Below are positions 4,798 through 5,470 of a stretch of DNA of 5,470 bases, piece after piece (the first letter of the stretch is position 1; each line of letters starts with the position of its first letter). Source of the stretch: Planctomycetaceae bacterium (lineage in GTDB: Bacteria; Planctomycetota; UBA1135; GCA-002686595); contig JABWBL010000267.1 in assembly GCA_013360535.1 (NCBI GenBank), forward strand, positions 1 to 5,470. The letters are read 5' to 3'. The notes beneath the pieces were generated by a model. The model saw only the letters and a list, made by a program, of their open reading frames with translations, made no database searches and was not told the DNA's origin. Made by a program: the position numbers and the translations under genes.

Positions 4798-5470
4798 ATG
4801 GTTTCCGAGCGCGACTTCGACCGTGATGCCGACTTGCCGGGCGAGGTCCTGCCGCGCGAGCAGTGGACCCGCACGCGGGTCGGCCTCGGCGAGCGTGGGC
4901 AGCTCTTCGACTGGGACGCGGCCTTCGGCCGGCGCGCGAAGCGCATGGTCGACCTGGGGTGCGGCAACGGCCGCTACCTCCTCACGTCCGGGTTTGCGCG
5001 CCCGGAGTTCGACCATCTCGGCGTCGAGCTCGTCCCGCCGGCGGTCATCATGGGCAGCCTGCGCGCCGGGCAGCGGGGCCTCACCAACGTCAAGCTCGCC
5101 TGGGGCGACGCGAGCGAGTTCATCACCGAACGTGCGAGCCCCGGCTCGATCGACGAGGTGCACCTCTACCACCCGCAGCCCTACTACGACCGCGAGAAGG
5201 TGCTGCGGCGCCAGCTCACGCCGCGCACGCTGCTCGCGATCTGGCGCGCGCTCGTACCCGGTGGCCTGTTCGTGTTCCAGACCGACAATCCCGAGTATTT
5301 CCGCTACGCGCACGAGAACGTGGCGCAGCTCTTCCAGTGGCAGCTGCGCAAGGGGCCGTGGGAGGACGCGCCGGACGGGCGCACCCTGCGAGAACGGGTC
5401 GCGCGCGCGCAAGGGCTCGAGATCTTCCGCGCGGAGGTGCGGCGGCTCGAGCTCGCCGACCACGAGGCCG
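4798..5470 (+). CDS. trmB: TrmB-like tRNA (guanine-N7) methyltransferase, 3' end outside window
   Basis: 224 residues are visible and the frame runs off the window. The family transfers a methyl group from SAM to N7 of guanine 46 in the tRNA variable loop. The core order fits: VDLGCGNGRYLL (51-62) binds SAM; FDHLGVEL (71-78) carries the acidic ribose-binding Glu77; GD at 103-104 precedes the adenine-side acid; and the TDN triplet at 162-164 followed by a tyrosine-containing stretch is typical of TrmB's C-terminal part. PGGLFVFQTDN matches the usual strand before it. The signature F-x-DPW[PH]K-x-[RK]H, which holds a catalytic aspartate, is replaced by LYHPQPYYD at 123-131, with His125 in place of the Asp and no clear K-x-R-H. 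It may therefore be a divergent TrmB or a related enzyme with another substrate. It is divergent from the redox genes, with 122 bases between starts and no convincing promoter seen there. Confidence 0.72.
   Translation, partial: MVSERDFDRDADLPGEVLPREQWTRTRVGLGERGQLFDWDAAFGRRAKRMVDLGCGNGRYLLTSGFARPEFDHLGVELVPPAVIMGSLRAGQRGLTNVKLAWGDASEFITERASPGSIDEVHLYHPQPYYDREKVLRRQLTPRTLLAIWRALVPGGLFVFQTDNPEYFRYAHENVAQLFQWQLRKGPWEDAPDGRTLRERVARAQGLEIFRAEVRRLELADHEA

Noticed and set aside
3636..4967. Minus-strand open frame of 443 codons, the longest in the window
   Set aside because: It is the out-of-frame shadow of the proximal redox gene and also runs through the TrmB-like start; Arg/Ala-rich with no hydrophobic segments.
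4711..5463. Minus-strand open frame of 250 codons opposite the TrmB-like gene
   Set aside because: The plus strand carries VDLGCGNGR and TDN motifs in one uninterrupted frame; the minus product has no recognisable motif.

Overview
The window is a GC-rich bacterial chromosome segment with compact genes and strong G/C preference at third codon positions. It carries ordinary housekeeping functions (threonine synthesis, tRNA modification) beside a tandem pair of membrane redox proteins. No mobile element, CRISPR array, rRNA or recognisable tRNA is visible. The taxon cannot be fixed from the sequence. The MauE-like/thioredoxin-like fusions and the divergent TrmB-like sequence suggest Planctomycetota or a similar GC-rich lineage, but this is a weak inference from memory.

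Layout: (1) positions 1-171, the C-terminal 56 codons of an unidentified plus-strand gene; (2) 180-1127, minus strand, homoserine kinase (thrB), convergent with gene 1 and only 8 bases from it; (3) 1128-1355, a divergent intergenic region with a hairpin, an 11-bp tandem repeat and a weak promoter candidate; (4) 1356-1607, plus strand, an 83-residue protein resembling only the C-terminal small domain of histidinol-phosphate aminotransferase-type enzymes; (5) 1608-1890, non-coding, with a short hairpin, a plausible intrinsic terminator and a folded element of 17 pairs; (6) 1891-2706, plus strand, a class I SAM-dependent methyltransferase with a variant motif I (DFCGT); (7) 4675 back to 2740, minus strand, two adjacent paralogous membrane proteins, probably co-transcribed, each joining a MauE/DoxX-like membrane domain (CGCFGG) to a thioredoxin-like domain (C-x-H-C); (8) 4798 to the window end, plus strand, a TrmB-like tRNA (guanine-N7) methyltransferase with its usual DPW[PH]K signature replaced, open at the 3' end.

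Only the membrane redox pair looks like a functional unit. Each protein has two cysteine centres, one at the membrane domain and one in the C-terminal domain, as expected of a self-contained thiol/disulfide relay. The two share ungapped spacing over about 150 N-terminal residues, so they arose by tandem duplication. The other genes face different directions and need not share a pathway. The items most worth checking are the redox pair, the stand-alone aminotransferase-like small domain, the altered TrmB motif and the folded element upstream of the methyltransferase.
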